DNA of 12,550 nucleotides. Source: Bacteroidota bacterium (GTDB lineage Bacteria > Bacteroidota > Bacteroidia > Flavobacteriales_D > Crocinitomicaceae). The DNA lies in assembly GCA_018825925.1 (NCBI GenBank), contig JAHKAT010000387.1, forward strand, positions 1 to 12,550. Direction: 5' to 3'. Below, in pieces: positions 1 to 7,279 of this stretch; the first letter of the stretch is position 1, and each line of letters starts with the position of its first letter. The translations under genes and the position numbers were made by a program. The notes beneath the pieces are model-generated. The model searched no databases, was not told the origin of the DNA, and saw only the letters and a program-made list of their open reading frames with translations.

Positions 1-1
1 A

Positions 2-757
2 ATTCGAAGAATAATTCAGGCAAATCCTGAGAATTCATTTCTACTCGAAAGAGATGAAAATTGGTTTACTTGGTTGGCTTCTACTAATTTTTATGCAAAT
101 TCGAAAAATGAGTTGTTGAAAGATTGGCAATTTGAAATAGAACGTTTACACGTACATCTTAAATCATCAAAATTTTTGTTCATTACCCTGGGTACTTCGT
201 ATGCTTATCGATTGATTGATGGCGATTTTTTAGTCGCAAATTGCCACAAACAGCCTGGTTCTTTGTTTAAGAAAGAGCTTCTAAGTTTGGAACAAATGAA
301 GTTTGATTGGAAAGGTTTAATGAATGAGTTGAAGGATTTTAATCCTGATTTACAATTGGTTTTTACCGTATCACCTGTGCGACATACCCGTGATGGAATC
401 GTTGAAAACACGAGATCCAAAGCTCAATTACATCTTTTAGTTCAAGAATTGCAAAGTTGCTTTTCAGCGGATTATTTTCCGGCCTTTGAAATTCTTACCG
501 ACGAACTGAGGGATTATCGTTTTTATTCCGAAGACTTGGTGCATCCCAATCAATCGGCTATTGATGAAATTTGGAAGCGATTTGGAAATTGCTACTTCAC
601 CAATGAAACGTTGGAGTTAGTGAATGAAGTGAAAAAATTTAAACAATTTTTTAATCATAGAACTTTAGTTTCTGGGGCGCTAGAGAAGAGGGTCTATGAA
701 TCGAAAAAAATAGAGCTAGAGCTCTTTTTGAAAAAGCATCCAGGAATTAAGTGGTAA
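2..757 (+). CDS. GSCFA domain protein (SGNH-hydrolase-like), 5' end missing
   Basis: The frame is already open at the left edge, so this is the C-terminal 251 residues of a longer protein. A TTG at position 74 is not needed as a start. Recognisable GSCFA-family blocks are a strand ending in TLGT near 185-200, VANCHK at 233-250, VSPVRH followed by DG at about 368-397, and a late EDLVHPN block at about 530-550, whose D-x-x-H spacing resembles the catalytic Asp/His pair of SGNH/GDSL esterases. The N-terminal GSCFA signature that names the family would lie upstream of the window. The substrate of the family is not established; a hydrolase acting on an ester or acyl group is an inference from the fold. 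The gene ends in TAA and converges on the minus-strand sigma-factor operon. Family assignment is confident, function is not. Confidence 0.85.
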   Translation: MRRIIQANPENSFLLERDENWFTWLASTNFYANSKNELLKDWQFEIERLHVHLKSSKFLFITLGTSYAYRLIDGDFLVANCHKQPGSLFKKELLSLEQMKFDWKGLMNELKDFNPDLQLVFTVSPVRHTRDGIVENTRSKAQLHLLVQELQSCFSADYFPAFEILTDELRDYRFYSEDLVHPNQSAIDEIWKRFGNCYFTNETLELVNEVKKFKQFFNHRTLVSGALEKRVYESKKIELELFLKKHPGIKW

Positions 758-786
758 AAAAAAACGACCTCGTTTGAAGTCGTTTT
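756..786. terminator. Bidirectional intrinsic terminator
   Basis: Arms 761-768 (AAAACGAC) and 779-786 (GTCGTTTT) pair perfectly. Two more pairs beyond a C-A mismatch close a four-base loop at 772-775. Read on the minus strand the hairpin runs into about nine Ts (from the A run at 756-764), giving a strong U tract for the gene ending at 808. On the plus strand four Ts follow for the GSCFA gene. It sits between two convergent stop codons, as expected for a shared terminator. Confidence 0.8.
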
Positions 787-807
787 AATTAAATACTATT
801 TCCTATT

Positions 808-1446
808 TTAATACACAATAGTCACTGATCCAGAGTAATTATTTTTTTCACCCTTCAATGGTTTTTCAAGATTTACCTTCCATAAATAGTTGGTATTATT
901 TGAAACTAATTTTCCAGTTTTCTTATCCATTCCATCCCATCCCATGTTCTCGTCATTACTTTGGAATAAAATATGTCCATCTCTAGGGTCAATTATGATT
1001 AGTTGAAAAGGAGTTTTTCTTTCTTTTAATGCGAAAGGCATGAAAGTTTTAGTTCGAACATCAGAGTCCATTGGTCTAAAACCACTTGGAGCCAATAGGT
1101 TGTAATCTTCGCGAACTGAAACTACCTTACTGGTTGAAAACTCACAACCATTTTTGATTGTTGTTAAAACGATTTCATATTTTCCTTCATTAAATAAATG
1201 AATTTGAGCATCGCTTCCTGAATACTTTAAGTTGGTACCTTTAACATACCAAGATTGTACCCCTGTATTGTGATTCGCTGCTACATTAATCGTTGGAACT
1301 CCATTGATAAACTCATCTTCATTCGTCATTTCAAATTCCGTTTTGGGAGCATTTGAGACCGTAAATGTTGAAGATTTATTTACAGAATTAATGGTGTAAT
1401 TACCTGCTTCTTCAAAAATTATTTTTTTGGATGAGTTGGCCTTCAA
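808..1446 (-). CDS. C-terminal fragment: PKD-like plus CHU_C-like gliding-motility-type module
   Basis: This is the downstream half of the interrupted gene. The open frame actually begins just after the TGA (1518); the TTG at 1446 is only the first available start codon and is probably not used. The sequence is beta-rich: a Pro-poor segment with VQSWYVKGT and a later NGCEFS look like a PKD/Ig-type sandwich. The last ~95 residues (NLLAPSGF, then FMPFAL, then ILFQSND and MGWDG, ending YLWKVNL and GSVTIVY) follow the order of the gliding-motility-associated C-terminal domain, in which an NxFTPNGDG loop, a RWGxxVF strand, a GWDG loop and a VYxW strand occur in series. The first motif and the RWG motif are degenerate here. 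In that family the domain usually serves as a type B sorting signal of the type IX secretion system; in this protein it more likely acts as a periplasmic sensor. No independent expression is evident. Confidence 0.6.
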   Translation of the reverse strand: MKANSSKKIIFEEAGNYTINSVNKSSTFTVSNAPKTEFEMTNEDEFINGVPTINVAANHNTGVQSWYVKGTNLKYSGSDAQIHLFNEGKYEIVLTTIKNGCEFSTSKVVSVREDYNLLAPSGFRPMDSDVRTKTFMPFALKERKTPFQLIIIDPRDGHILFQSNDENMGWDGMDKKTGKLVSNNTNYLWKVNLEKPLKGEKNNYSGSVTIVY

Positions 1447-1518
1447 ACTAATTTTTCGTCCGGATGGAGTGATTACGTTTAAGTCCTGTTTGTTCGTGTT
1501 TTCAATAACCAGTTCTTC

Positions 1519-2049
1519 TCATTGGCAGTGATTTCCAACTTTAGGCAAGAATATATTCTCTGAAATTGGAGAAGGCGGTGTGTTGTTATTACCTTGTGAA
1601 CCTATACTATTTTCGCCAACTGAAGCATTTGGTTTAAATTCTACAGGGTTGGTCGCTTGGGTTGGCAAGGTTAAATTTAAAGGTGTTTCATTAATAGACT
1701 TGTCGGAATCTTTTAAGGTATTAATTTCTTTAGTGGTGTTTTCTTTTGAATCAATACTTGTTTCATTTTCCAAGGTATCGTTGTTTTTTGCGACAACTGA
1801 AATCTGTTCTTGATTTATAGGCTTCGTATTTTCCGTTTTGTCACTTGTAAGGTTTGAGTAGAATGAAGCACCAATTCCTATAGCACCAACTACACTTGCT
1901 GCAATCCACCAATTAGCCATAGAACCTTTTGGGGTAACCGGCATAGTTCGATCAAGGCGAGCATTCATCATCTCCCACGCTTTCGGATCAAAAGCAACCT
2001 CCTGATTTTGGAGGCTGGATCGAAATGCTTCTTCTAATTTTTGACTCAT
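1519..2049 (-). CDS. Putative anti-sigma membrane protein, N-terminal part up to the premature TGA
   Basis: This 176-residue product begins at an ATG only 6 bases after the stop of the upstream sigma-factor gene, so the two are surely co-transcribed and probably translationally coupled. Residues 1-45 are a soluble segment with the pattern F..SL.N.EV.FD..AW..M..RLD, which I recognise from second genes of Bacteroidota sigma-factor operons. Residues about 46-64 (starting NWWIAAS) form one hydrophobic helix. Residues 65-176 are polar, rich in Asn, Thr, Ser and Glu, and look like an unstructured periplasmic linker. The expected role is to hold the sigma factor at the inner membrane through the N-terminus and release it on an envelope signal. 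That is inferred from position and topology, as no classical zinc anti-sigma motif is present. If the TGA is real, the anchor would be made without its periplasmic sensor. Confidence 0.7.
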   Translation of the reverse strand: MSQKLEEAFRSSLQNQEVAFDPKAWEMMNARLDRTMPVTPKGSMANWWIAASVVGAIGIGASFYSNLTSDKTENTKPINQEQISVVAKNNDTLENETSIDSKENTTKEINTLKDSDKSINETPLNLTLPTQATNPVEFKPNASVGENSIGSQGNNNTPPSPISENIFLPKVGNHCQ

Positions 2050-2055
2050 ATTATT

Positions 2056-2628
2056 TTATTTGTCTAATTCTATATATCGTTCTTTAAGAACCTTTTGTAG
2101 GTTCATTTTGGCTTTAGATAAATTGGATTTTGATGTCCCTTCTGATATTCCGAGTAGTTCAGCGATTTCCTTGTGTGTGTATTCCTCAATCACATACAAG
2201 TTAAATACAGTTCTGTACTGCGGCGATAATTGCTCAATGGCTTCCTGAGCAAGCTCAGCTTTCGAAGAAATTGCTGATATAATTTCTTCTTCAACCATCG
2301 GATCAAAAGTTTCTGTCACGAAATCTTCATCTGTATCCTTTCGGATAGGGTTCTTTTTGTTTTTTCGAATTGCATCAATTGCTGTATTAGCAAATATTCG
2401 TCGCATCCATCCATCAAAAGAACCTGTGAAATCGTAAGCATCCAATTTTTCAAAGACCTTTATGAAACCTTGTTGAAGTGTCTCCTGCGCATCATCTCTA
2501 TCTGAGTGATACCGCAAACATACAGCCATCATTTTACCATAATAGAGCTCAAACAGCTTGGCCTGCCATTTACGACTATTCGCCTTGCATCCATCGATGA
2601 TCTCTTTTAAAAGTTGGTTGTCTTTCAC
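2056..2628 (-). CDS. ECF-type RNA polymerase sigma factor
   Basis: The 190-residue protein has the two-domain layout of extracytoplasmic-function sigma factors. Region 2 is at about residues 23-93 (LFELYYGKMMAVCLRY, then DAQETLQQGFIKVFE, then GSFDGWMRRIFANTAID), covering core-polymerase and -10 contacts. An acidic linker follows. Region 4 is at about 126-182, with LSPQYRTVFNLYVIEEYTH and a helix-turn-helix (KEIAELLGISEGTSKSNL) for -35 recognition. The start is GTG at 2628; the frame remains open upstream to a TGA near 2700 but holds no ATG. The overlapping ATG at 2630 is in another frame. The next gene follows after 6 bases and is a one-pass membrane protein, the usual arrangement of a membrane anti-sigma partner. 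The target regulon is unknown; I saw no convincing autoregulatory promoter copy upstream. Confidence 0.92.
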   Translation of the reverse strand: MKDNQLLKEIIDGCKANSRKWQAKLFELYYGKMMAVCLRYHSDRDDAQETLQQGFIKVFEKLDAYDFTGSFDGWMRRIFANTAIDAIRKNKKNPIRKDTDEDFVTETFDPMVEEEIISAISSKAELAQEAIEQLSPQYRTVFNLYVIEEYTHKEIAELLGISEGTSKSNLSKAKMNLQKVLKERYIELDK

Positions 2629-2772
2629 ATTGTTTCTGTTTACAAGACGCTTTGTCTTTCTATTGGTTGCCTGAACGCTATAAAAATTGAGAATAAGTCA
2701 ATTTTAAGGTTAGAGTTCACAAATAAACTAATTTTTCATGGTTTGAAAAGTGGAGGAGGCAAATCATTTTGT

Positions 2773-2780
2773 TACTTTTG
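2773..2780 (+). promoter_or_regulatory. Bacteroidota-type -7 promoter element for mdh
   Basis: TACTTTTG matches the phylum consensus TAnnTTTG exactly. It lies 41 bases before the mdh ATG, predicting a 5' leader of roughly 35 bases. No TTG is found at 17-23 bases upstream; the nearest, at 2743-2745, is 27 bases away, so the -33 element is weak or absent. The position supports the ATG at 2822 over the earlier in-frame codon at 2750, which would lie upstream of the transcription start. Confidence 0.6.
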
Positions 2781-2821
2781 CAACTGTTTTATTTAACTAT
2801 CATAAAAACAAGAATATAACG

Positions 2822-3760
2822 ATGAAAGTAACTGTAGTAGGAGCTGGGAATGTTGGAGCAACATGTGCAGACGTTTTAGCTCACAAAGAAATTGCCAATG
2901 AAATAGTTTTATTGGACATTAAAGAAGGATATGCTGAAGGGAAAGCTTTGGATATTTGGCAAACTTCTCCAATCAACTTGTATGATTCTAGAACCATTGG
3001 TTCGACTAATGATTATACAATGACGGCAAATTCGGATGTTGTTGTAATTACTTCTGGTTTACCAAGAAAACCGGGTATGAGTCGTGATGATTTAATCGCT
3101 ACGAATGCAGGAATCGTTAAATCGGTTACAGAAAATATCGTTAAATATTCACCAGATGCAAAGATCATTATTGTTTCAAATCCGTTGGACGTAATGACCT
3201 ACTGTGCATTTTTAACAGCAAAAATTGATCCTTCTAAGGTTTTCGGAATGGCTGGAGTTTTAGACACTGCTCGTTACCGTGCGTTCTTGGCTACAGAATT
3301 AAATGTTTCTCCTAAAGACATTCAAGCGGTATTGATGGGTGGACATGGAGATACTATGGTGCCTCTTCCTCGTTACACAACTGTTTCTGGTATACCAGTG
3401 ACCGAATTGATTAGCGAAGAAAAATTAAATGAAATCATTGAAAGAACTAAGTTTGGTGGTGGAGAAATAGTTAAATTGTTAGGTACTTCTGCATGGTATG
3501 CGCCAGGAGCAGCTGCTGCTCAAATGGTTGAAGCAATTATTCGCGATCAAAAAAGAATTTTCCCAGTATGTGCATGGTTGCAAGGTGAATATGGTTTAAG
3601 CAATATTTATCTAGGTGTTCCAGTTGTACTTGGTAAAAATGGAATTGAAAGAATTATCGAACTAGACCTTAATGCTGAAGAAAAAGCATTGTTAGCTGAA
3701 TCTGCTGAGGCTGTGAAAGGTGTGATGGACGTTTTGGATAAAATGAATGTTGTAGCCTAA
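2822..3760 (+). CDS. mdh: Malate dehydrogenase (NAD-dependent, LDH-like type)
   Basis: The 312-residue protein catalyses reversible oxidation of malate to oxaloacetate in the TCA cycle, in the cytoplasm. The Rossmann motif GAGNVG is at residues 7-12 and the NAD-ribose Asp is D32. The active-site loop GLPRKPGMSRDDL carries two substrate-binding arginines (R82 and R88); Arg at the first of these, rather than Gln, marks malate instead of lactate specificity. N120 (VSNPLD), D148 and R151 (LDTARYR), and the catalytic H175 (GGHGDT) are all present. Length is normal for the LDH-like MDH group. I chose the ATG at 2822, in frame with an upstream start at 2750, because the protein then begins directly at the first Rossmann strand and the -7 promoter box falls upstream. 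The gene is monocistronic, with its own promoter and terminator, divergent from the sigma-factor operon. Confidence 0.97.
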   Translation: MKVTVVGAGNVGATCADVLAHKEIANEIVLLDIKEGYAEGKALDIWQTSPINLYDSRTIGSTNDYTMTANSDVVVITSGLPRKPGMSRDDLIATNAGIVKSVTENIVKYSPDAKIIIVSNPLDVMTYCAFLTAKIDPSKVFGMAGVLDTARYRAFLATELNVSPKDIQAVLMGGHGDTMVPLPRYTTVSGIPVTELISEEKLNEIIERTKFGGGEIVKLLGTSAWYAPGAAAAQMVEAIIRDQKRIFPVCAWLQGEYGLSNIYLGVPVVLGKNGIERIIELDLNAEEKALLAESAEAVKGVMDVLDKMNVVA

Positions 3761-3821
3761 TCGAAAAGTGTTTCAAATAACTTAGAATAGCTCGTTTTAG
3801 ATATTCCAGGTTGTAAAATAT

Positions 3822-3857
3822 AAAAGTTCCAATAATTAATTTTATTGGAACTTTTTT
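3822..3857 (+). terminator. Intrinsic terminator after mdh
   Basis: A perfect 14-base-pair stem, 3822-3835 (AAAAGTTCCAATAA) with 3842-3855, closes a six-base loop and ends in a run of six Ts (3852-3857). It lies 61 bases after the mdh stop. The A-rich left arm may also let it end transcripts from the convergent phosphatase gene on the minus strand. Confidence 0.85.
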
Positions 3858-3917
3858 GTTGAAAATAGCTTTAGTTCTACTGCAAGTAATTGATTTATAT
3901 ATTGTTCTTTTTCAACA

Positions 3918-5978
3918 TCAAGAAATTTTAACACCTATAATAGTAATGTCATCCACTTGGTTATTTAAACCTTGCCATTTGTTTAATTCGTTGTTTATCA
4001 ATGCTTCTTGTTCTTGAATTGGAAATTCATTTACTCTAAGTATGAGGTTTTTAAATTTCGCGTAGCCGTACTTTTTATTGTTTGCTCCACCGAATTGATC
4101 AGGGAAACCATCTGTAAAAGTTAAAATCAAATCATCTTTCTGTACACGAAAGGTATGTTCGTTGAACATTGGAACAGTTTTGGTGTAATTCCCAATAGGA
4201 TTTTTCTCACCTCTACATTCTTCTATTTTATGATCTCTAACTAGCCAAAGTCTGGAATTTGCAGAGGCGAAGGTCAAGGTATTGGTTCTTTTATCAAGAC
4301 GGCAAACCGATATATCCATCCCGTCCAATCGTTCGTCATTTTCACCATGTTGGTTAATGGTTCGGTCTAATTCTTGACTTAATAAATTCAATACCAAGTC
4401 AACTTTACTAATTCCTCGTTCAATAACTATCTTATTCAATAAAACATTACCAACGATACTTAATAAGGCTCCAGGTACACCATGACCGGTGCAATCTCCT
4501 GTTATCCAGATCAGAATTTCAGGATTGATTTGGTAGGACCAATAAAAGTCACCACTAACAATATCTCGAGGTTTGTAAAAAACAAAGTTCTCTATTGGAT
4601 TGTTGTCTAGCGCATTGTGATTTTCTAAAATTGAATTTTGTATATTCTTGGCGTAATTCAAACTTTCTGTGATTTGAAGATTACTGTATTCTAGTTCTAT
4701 ATTTTTTTTCTGAATTTCTATCGTGCGTTTAAGTACTTTTTTTTCCAATTGTTGGTTGATACTTTTTTGCAATTTCTCGTTGTTTTTCAGTTCTTTGATT
4801 AACTGAAGACTTTGTTCTTTATTTTGTATTTCCAATCTATTTATACGATCGCCTAAGGCAATTGCAAACAACATGGCTTCAATGGTGGTACCAGCTTGCA
4901 TGCTGTATTTTGTGAACATTGTTTCAGGCAAAACACCCACTTCTTTCAAAAGAAAGACAAACATTCCAAGAATAAAAAAGGAAAATGCAAATGTGAAATA
5001 ATTGGCCCCTGGATATTTTCTTTTAAACGAACGAATAGAAACTGTTAGTACAACACCAAAAGTGAATAATCCAATTAAACTAGATAAAGTATAAGCAATG
5101 ACCGATTGGCCGAAAAATCCTGGAATAAGCACTAGTACTAGAAGTATTCTAATTAAATTGAAGGTTTTATTCGTCCTTGGGAAGTACTTTTTAACTCCCA
5201 AAAACTCTGAGGTAAATTCCAGAATAGCAAAGCCAAATAAACTTGAAAAAATTAATTCGATGAAAGGATGAAACTTGGGATAGTTCGTTAAAAATGAAAA
5301 ATACTCGATGGTATACCCAAAATTGTGAGGCAAAGCGAAAAAGTAGATCGAAATTAAAAAGACATATAGTCCATAAGCTCTACTTTTTGTCACAAGCATT
5401 AAAAAGAAGTTGTACAAAACAATGAAGAAGTAAGCGCCTAAAAAGAAATAAACAATTTGTCGCTCCAAGTATGATCTTTCAACTGTAAAATCATAACTTT
5501 TACCAATGATATCAAGGTTTACCGGTTGTGTAAGATTTTTATAACTGGCTTTTAACTCCGCCTCTATTTGTCTAGAATCTCCAGGATTTATTGACACAAG
5601 AATAAATGATTTATTCCCCATTGGTAGACTTCTTTCATTGAAAGGAAGGAAGGCGCCTGTTTTACCGATTAGGTGGCCATTTTCTTTAATCATCACATTG
5701 GTCCATGCCGGAAACTCAAGCACTATCATTGAATCCTTACTCTTGTTTTCGATCAGGTATCTAACGACATAGGTTTTGGTGACATCCAATAAAAATGAGT
5801 CAGAAACTATCTTGTATGCTTCATTATTGGATGTTAATTTTCCAGTTTTATGCTTGATTTTGTAATCAAGTGCTCGGATGGTTGTTTCTGAATTGTTTTC
5901 GATAGTTTGAGCATTAACTTTTGGATTACTTGCAACAAGCAGCAACACAATGAAGTAATAATTTAGCCATCTCAGCAT
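3918..5978 (-). CDS. 7TM-DISM receptor fused to a SpoIIE/PP2C-type serine phosphatase
   Basis: This 686-residue membrane signalling protein has a signal peptide (residues 1-23, hydrophobic then VNAQ), a periplasmic beta-rich sensor of the 7TMR-DISM extracellular type (about 30-160), seven hydrophobic helices (about 172-375), a Lys/Glu/Gln-rich coiled coil (about 378-445), a linker with NYAKNIQNSIL at 441-451, and a SpoIIE domain (465-686). All metal-binding acids are present: D477 in VSGDFYW, D495 in GDCTGHG, D623 in FTDGFPDQFGG and D676-D677 in QVDDITI. The phosphatase should therefore be active, probably on a phosphoserine of an anti-anti-sigma-like protein, though no such partner or kinase gene lies nearby. 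The periplasmic ligand is unknown; some DISM sensors are thought to bind carbohydrates. A weak promoter-like TACTTTAA at 5990-5997 with TTG 17 bases upstream precedes the ATG. Confidence 0.93.
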   Translation of the reverse strand: MLRWLNYYFIVLLLVASNPKVNAQTIENNSETTIRALDYKIKHKTGKLTSNNEAYKIVSDSFLLDVTKTYVVRYLIENKSKDSMIVLEFPAWTNVMIKENGHLIGKTGAFLPFNERSLPMGNKSFILVSINPGDSRQIEAELKASYKNLTQPVNLDIIGKSYDFTVERSYLERQIVYFFLGAYFFIVLYNFFLMLVTKSRAYGLYVFLISIYFFALPHNFGYTIEYFSFLTNYPKFHPFIELIFSSLFGFAILEFTSEFLGVKKYFPRTNKTFNLIRILLVLVLIPGFFGQSVIAYTLSSLIGLFTFGVVLTVSIRSFKRKYPGANYFTFAFSFFILGMFVFLLKEVGVLPETMFTKYSMQAGTTIEAMLFAIALGDRINRLEIQNKEQSLQLIKELKNNEKLQKSINQQLEKKVLKRTIEIQKKNIELEYSNLQITESLNYAKNIQNSILENHNALDNNPIENFVFYKPRDIVSGDFYWSYQINPEILIWITGDCTGHGVPGALLSIVGNVLLNKIVIERGISKVDLVLNLLSQELDRTINQHGENDERLDGMDISVCRLDKRTNTLTFASANSRLWLVRDHKIEECRGEKNPIGNYTKTVPMFNEHTFRVQKDDLILTFTDGFPDQFGGANNKKYGYAKFKNLILRVNEFPIQEQEALINNELNKWQGLNNQVDDITIIGVKIS

Positions 5979-6093
5979 CGAAGAAAATTTTAAAGTACTG
6001 GCAATTTATTACTACAAGTTAGGTTTTTTCTCGAACATGGAATATTAAAATTTTTACAAATCATTTTAACACAATTGGTTAATCTGTTTGTAG

Positions 6094-6127
6094 AAAAAAA
6101 AACAGCGGTTTAAAATTAAACCGCTGT
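6094..6127 (-). terminator. Intrinsic terminator after gcvT
   Basis: Arms 6102-6111 and 6118-6127 (minus strand: ACAGCGGTTT / AAACCGCTGT) form a perfect 10-base-pair GC-containing stem that can extend by one more A-T pair. On the minus strand it runs into nine Ts (from the A run at 6094-6102). It is 22 bases downstream of the gcvT stop and separates gcvT from the phosphatase gene read in the same direction. Confidence 0.88.
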
Positions 6128-6148
6128 CGAACTTTTAAATAGAAAAAT

Positions 6149-7231
6149 CTATTTTTTATAAAAGGGTGGTTTTACAACCTTCGCTTTTAATAATTTATCT
6201 CTTACCTCAATACATATTTCCGTTTCTAGTGCATTGTATGGCAAATCAATATATCCTAAACCAATTCCTAATTTCAAAGAAGGTGACATAGTTCCTGAAG
6301 TAACTTTACCGATAGTTTTACCTTCTTTTGTTTTAATAATATAGTCATGGCGTGGAATCCCTTTATCTATCATTTCAAAGGCGATCAATTTTTTAGTTAC
6401 ACCATCTGCTTTTTGAGCTTCTAAAAATTGTTTGTCAATGAAATCTTTAGAGAATTTGGTAATCCATCCCAAGCCAGCTTCTAGTGGAGAAGTTGTGTCG
6501 TCTATGTCATTCCCATACAAACAGAAACCCATCTCTAAGCGCAAAGTATCTCTTGCCGCTAAACCGATAGGTTGAATACCGAATTCTTTTCCAGCCTCAA
6601 AAACGCGGTCCCAAACTTGTTTTACTTCAGCATTTTTACAGTATATTTCAAAACCACCACTTCCAGTATAACCAGTTGCCGAAATAATAACATGCTCAAT
6701 TCCTGCGAAGTCTGCCACCTCAAAACTATAATAAGGAATAGCTGATAAGTCTACAGACGTTAGAGATTGCATTGCCTCTGCAGCTTTTGGACCTTGTATA
6801 GCTAGTAATGAATATTCACTTGACAGATTACTCATTTCTACCCCCATATCATTGTGAGAAGAAATCCAATTCCAATCTTTTTCAATATTGGAAGCATTTA
6901 CAACTAGTAGGTATTGCTCTTCTTTAATTTTATAAATAATCAAATCATCAACTACGCCTCCTTTACCATTTGGCATACAACTATATTGCGCTTTCCCAAT
7001 CGTTAAAACAGAAGCATCGTTGGAAGATACTTTTTGAAGCAAGTCAATGGCTTTTGGTCCGGTTAATAAAAACTCTCCCATGTGAGATACATCAAAAACT
7101 CCAACTCCATTTCGAACCGTTTCGTGTTCAACATTGATTCCAGCATATTGTACAGGCATTTCATAACCAGCAAATGGAACCATTTTTGCTCCAAGAGCAA
7201 CATGTGTATCGTATAGGGCAGTTTTAATCAT
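6149..7231 (-). CDS. gcvT: Aminomethyltransferase, T protein of the glycine cleavage system
   Basis: The 360-residue protein transfers the methylene group from the aminomethyl-lipoyl arm of H protein to tetrahydrofolate, releasing ammonia and yielding 5,10-methylene-THF. Family signatures are in order: FAGYEMPVQY near residue 20, GVFDVSHMGE near 45-53, GGVVDDLIIYK at 91-101 containing the catalytic Asp (D96, equivalent to D101 of E. coli), NASN at 112-115, ATGYTGSGGFEIY at about 186-198, RLEMGFCLYGNDID and PLEAGLGW in the middle, and the C-terminal barrel ending GTMSPSLKLGIGLGYI. Length is normal. gcvH and gcvP are not in the window; dispersed gcv genes are common in Bacteroidota. It lies 48 bases downstream of an FAD oxidoreductase gene on the same strand, but that gap contains its own promoter, and it is closed by a strong terminator. 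Confidence 0.97.
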   Translation of the reverse strand: MIKTALYDTHVALGAKMVPFAGYEMPVQYAGINVEHETVRNGVGVFDVSHMGEFLLTGPKAIDLLQKVSSNDASVLTIGKAQYSCMPNGKGGVVDDLIIYKIKEEQYLLVVNASNIEKDWNWISSHNDMGVEMSNLSSEYSLLAIQGPKAAEAMQSLTSVDLSAIPYYSFEVADFAGIEHVIISATGYTGSGGFEIYCKNAEVKQVWDRVFEAGKEFGIQPIGLAARDTLRLEMGFCLYGNDIDDTTSPLEAGLGWITKFSKDFIDKQFLEAQKADGVTKKLIAFEMIDKGIPRHDYIIKTKEGKTIGKVTSGTMSPSLKLGIGLGYIDLPYNALETEICIEVRDKLLKAKVVKPPFYKK

Positions 7232-7247
7232 TTTATCAATTTTGAGG

Positions 7248-7277
7248 CAAAAGTAATGAATAAGTAATTTATGTCAA
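7248..7277 (-). promoter_or_regulatory. Bacteroidota-type promoter for gcvT (TTG-N19-TACTTTTG)
   Basis: On the minus strand, TTG at 7277-7275 and TACTTTTG at 7255-7248 are separated by exactly 19 bases, a full match to the -33/-7 consensus of the phylum. The -7 box ends 16 bases before the gcvT ATG, so the leader should be very short. The -33 box starts 3 bases after the stop codon of the upstream oxidoreductase gene. This makes gcvT separately transcribable even though the gene order looks like an operon. Confidence 0.72.
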
Positions 7278-7279
7278 CG

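Larger units (their letters stand above)
808..2049 (-). pseudogene. Full extent of putative membrane anti-sigma protein, interrupted by one in-frame TGA
   Basis: The reading frame from the ATG at 2049 to the TAA at 808-810 is continuous except for a single TGA at 1519-1521; there is no frameshift, since both halves are in the same frame. Read through, the product would be 413 residues: a short cytoplasmic N-terminus, one membrane segment, a Ser/Thr/Asn-rich linker, a PKD/Ig-like region and a C-terminal module resembling the gliding-motility-associated (CHU_C) domain. The stop falls in C-Q-stop-E-E, where such proteins commonly have C-x-G-E, so the ancestral codon was probably GGA (Gly), one base different at position 1521. 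Whether this is a true nonsense mutation, a sequencing error or a read-through stop cannot be told from one sequence. Confidence 0.7.

Noticed and set aside
74..76. TTG at 74 as the start of the GSCFA protein
   Set aside because: The frame is open to the window edge, the residues before it fit the family, and the defining N-terminal motif must lie further upstream.
1519..1521. TGA as selenocysteine or as glycine under an alternative genetic code
   Set aside because: No other gene in the window needs TGA as sense, at least one gene (the FAD oxidoreductase at 7280) uses TGA as its stop, and I saw no obvious selenocysteine insertion hairpin after the codon. The flanking sequence is also not a known selenoprotein site.
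1440..1525. Frameshift between the two halves of the anti-sigma gene
   Set aside because: Start codons at 2049 and 1446 are in the same frame and the sequence between the TGA and 1446 translates sensibly, so no indel is required.
2614..2796. Small plus-strand open frame of 60 codons in the sigma/mdh gap
   Set aside because: It overlaps the sigma-factor start and the mdh promoter, has no recognisable feature and looks like chance coding in AT-rich DNA.
2750..2821. N-terminal extension of malate dehydrogenase from an earlier in-frame start
   Set aside because: It would add 24 residues not found in the family and would begin upstream of the -7 promoter element at 2773-2780.
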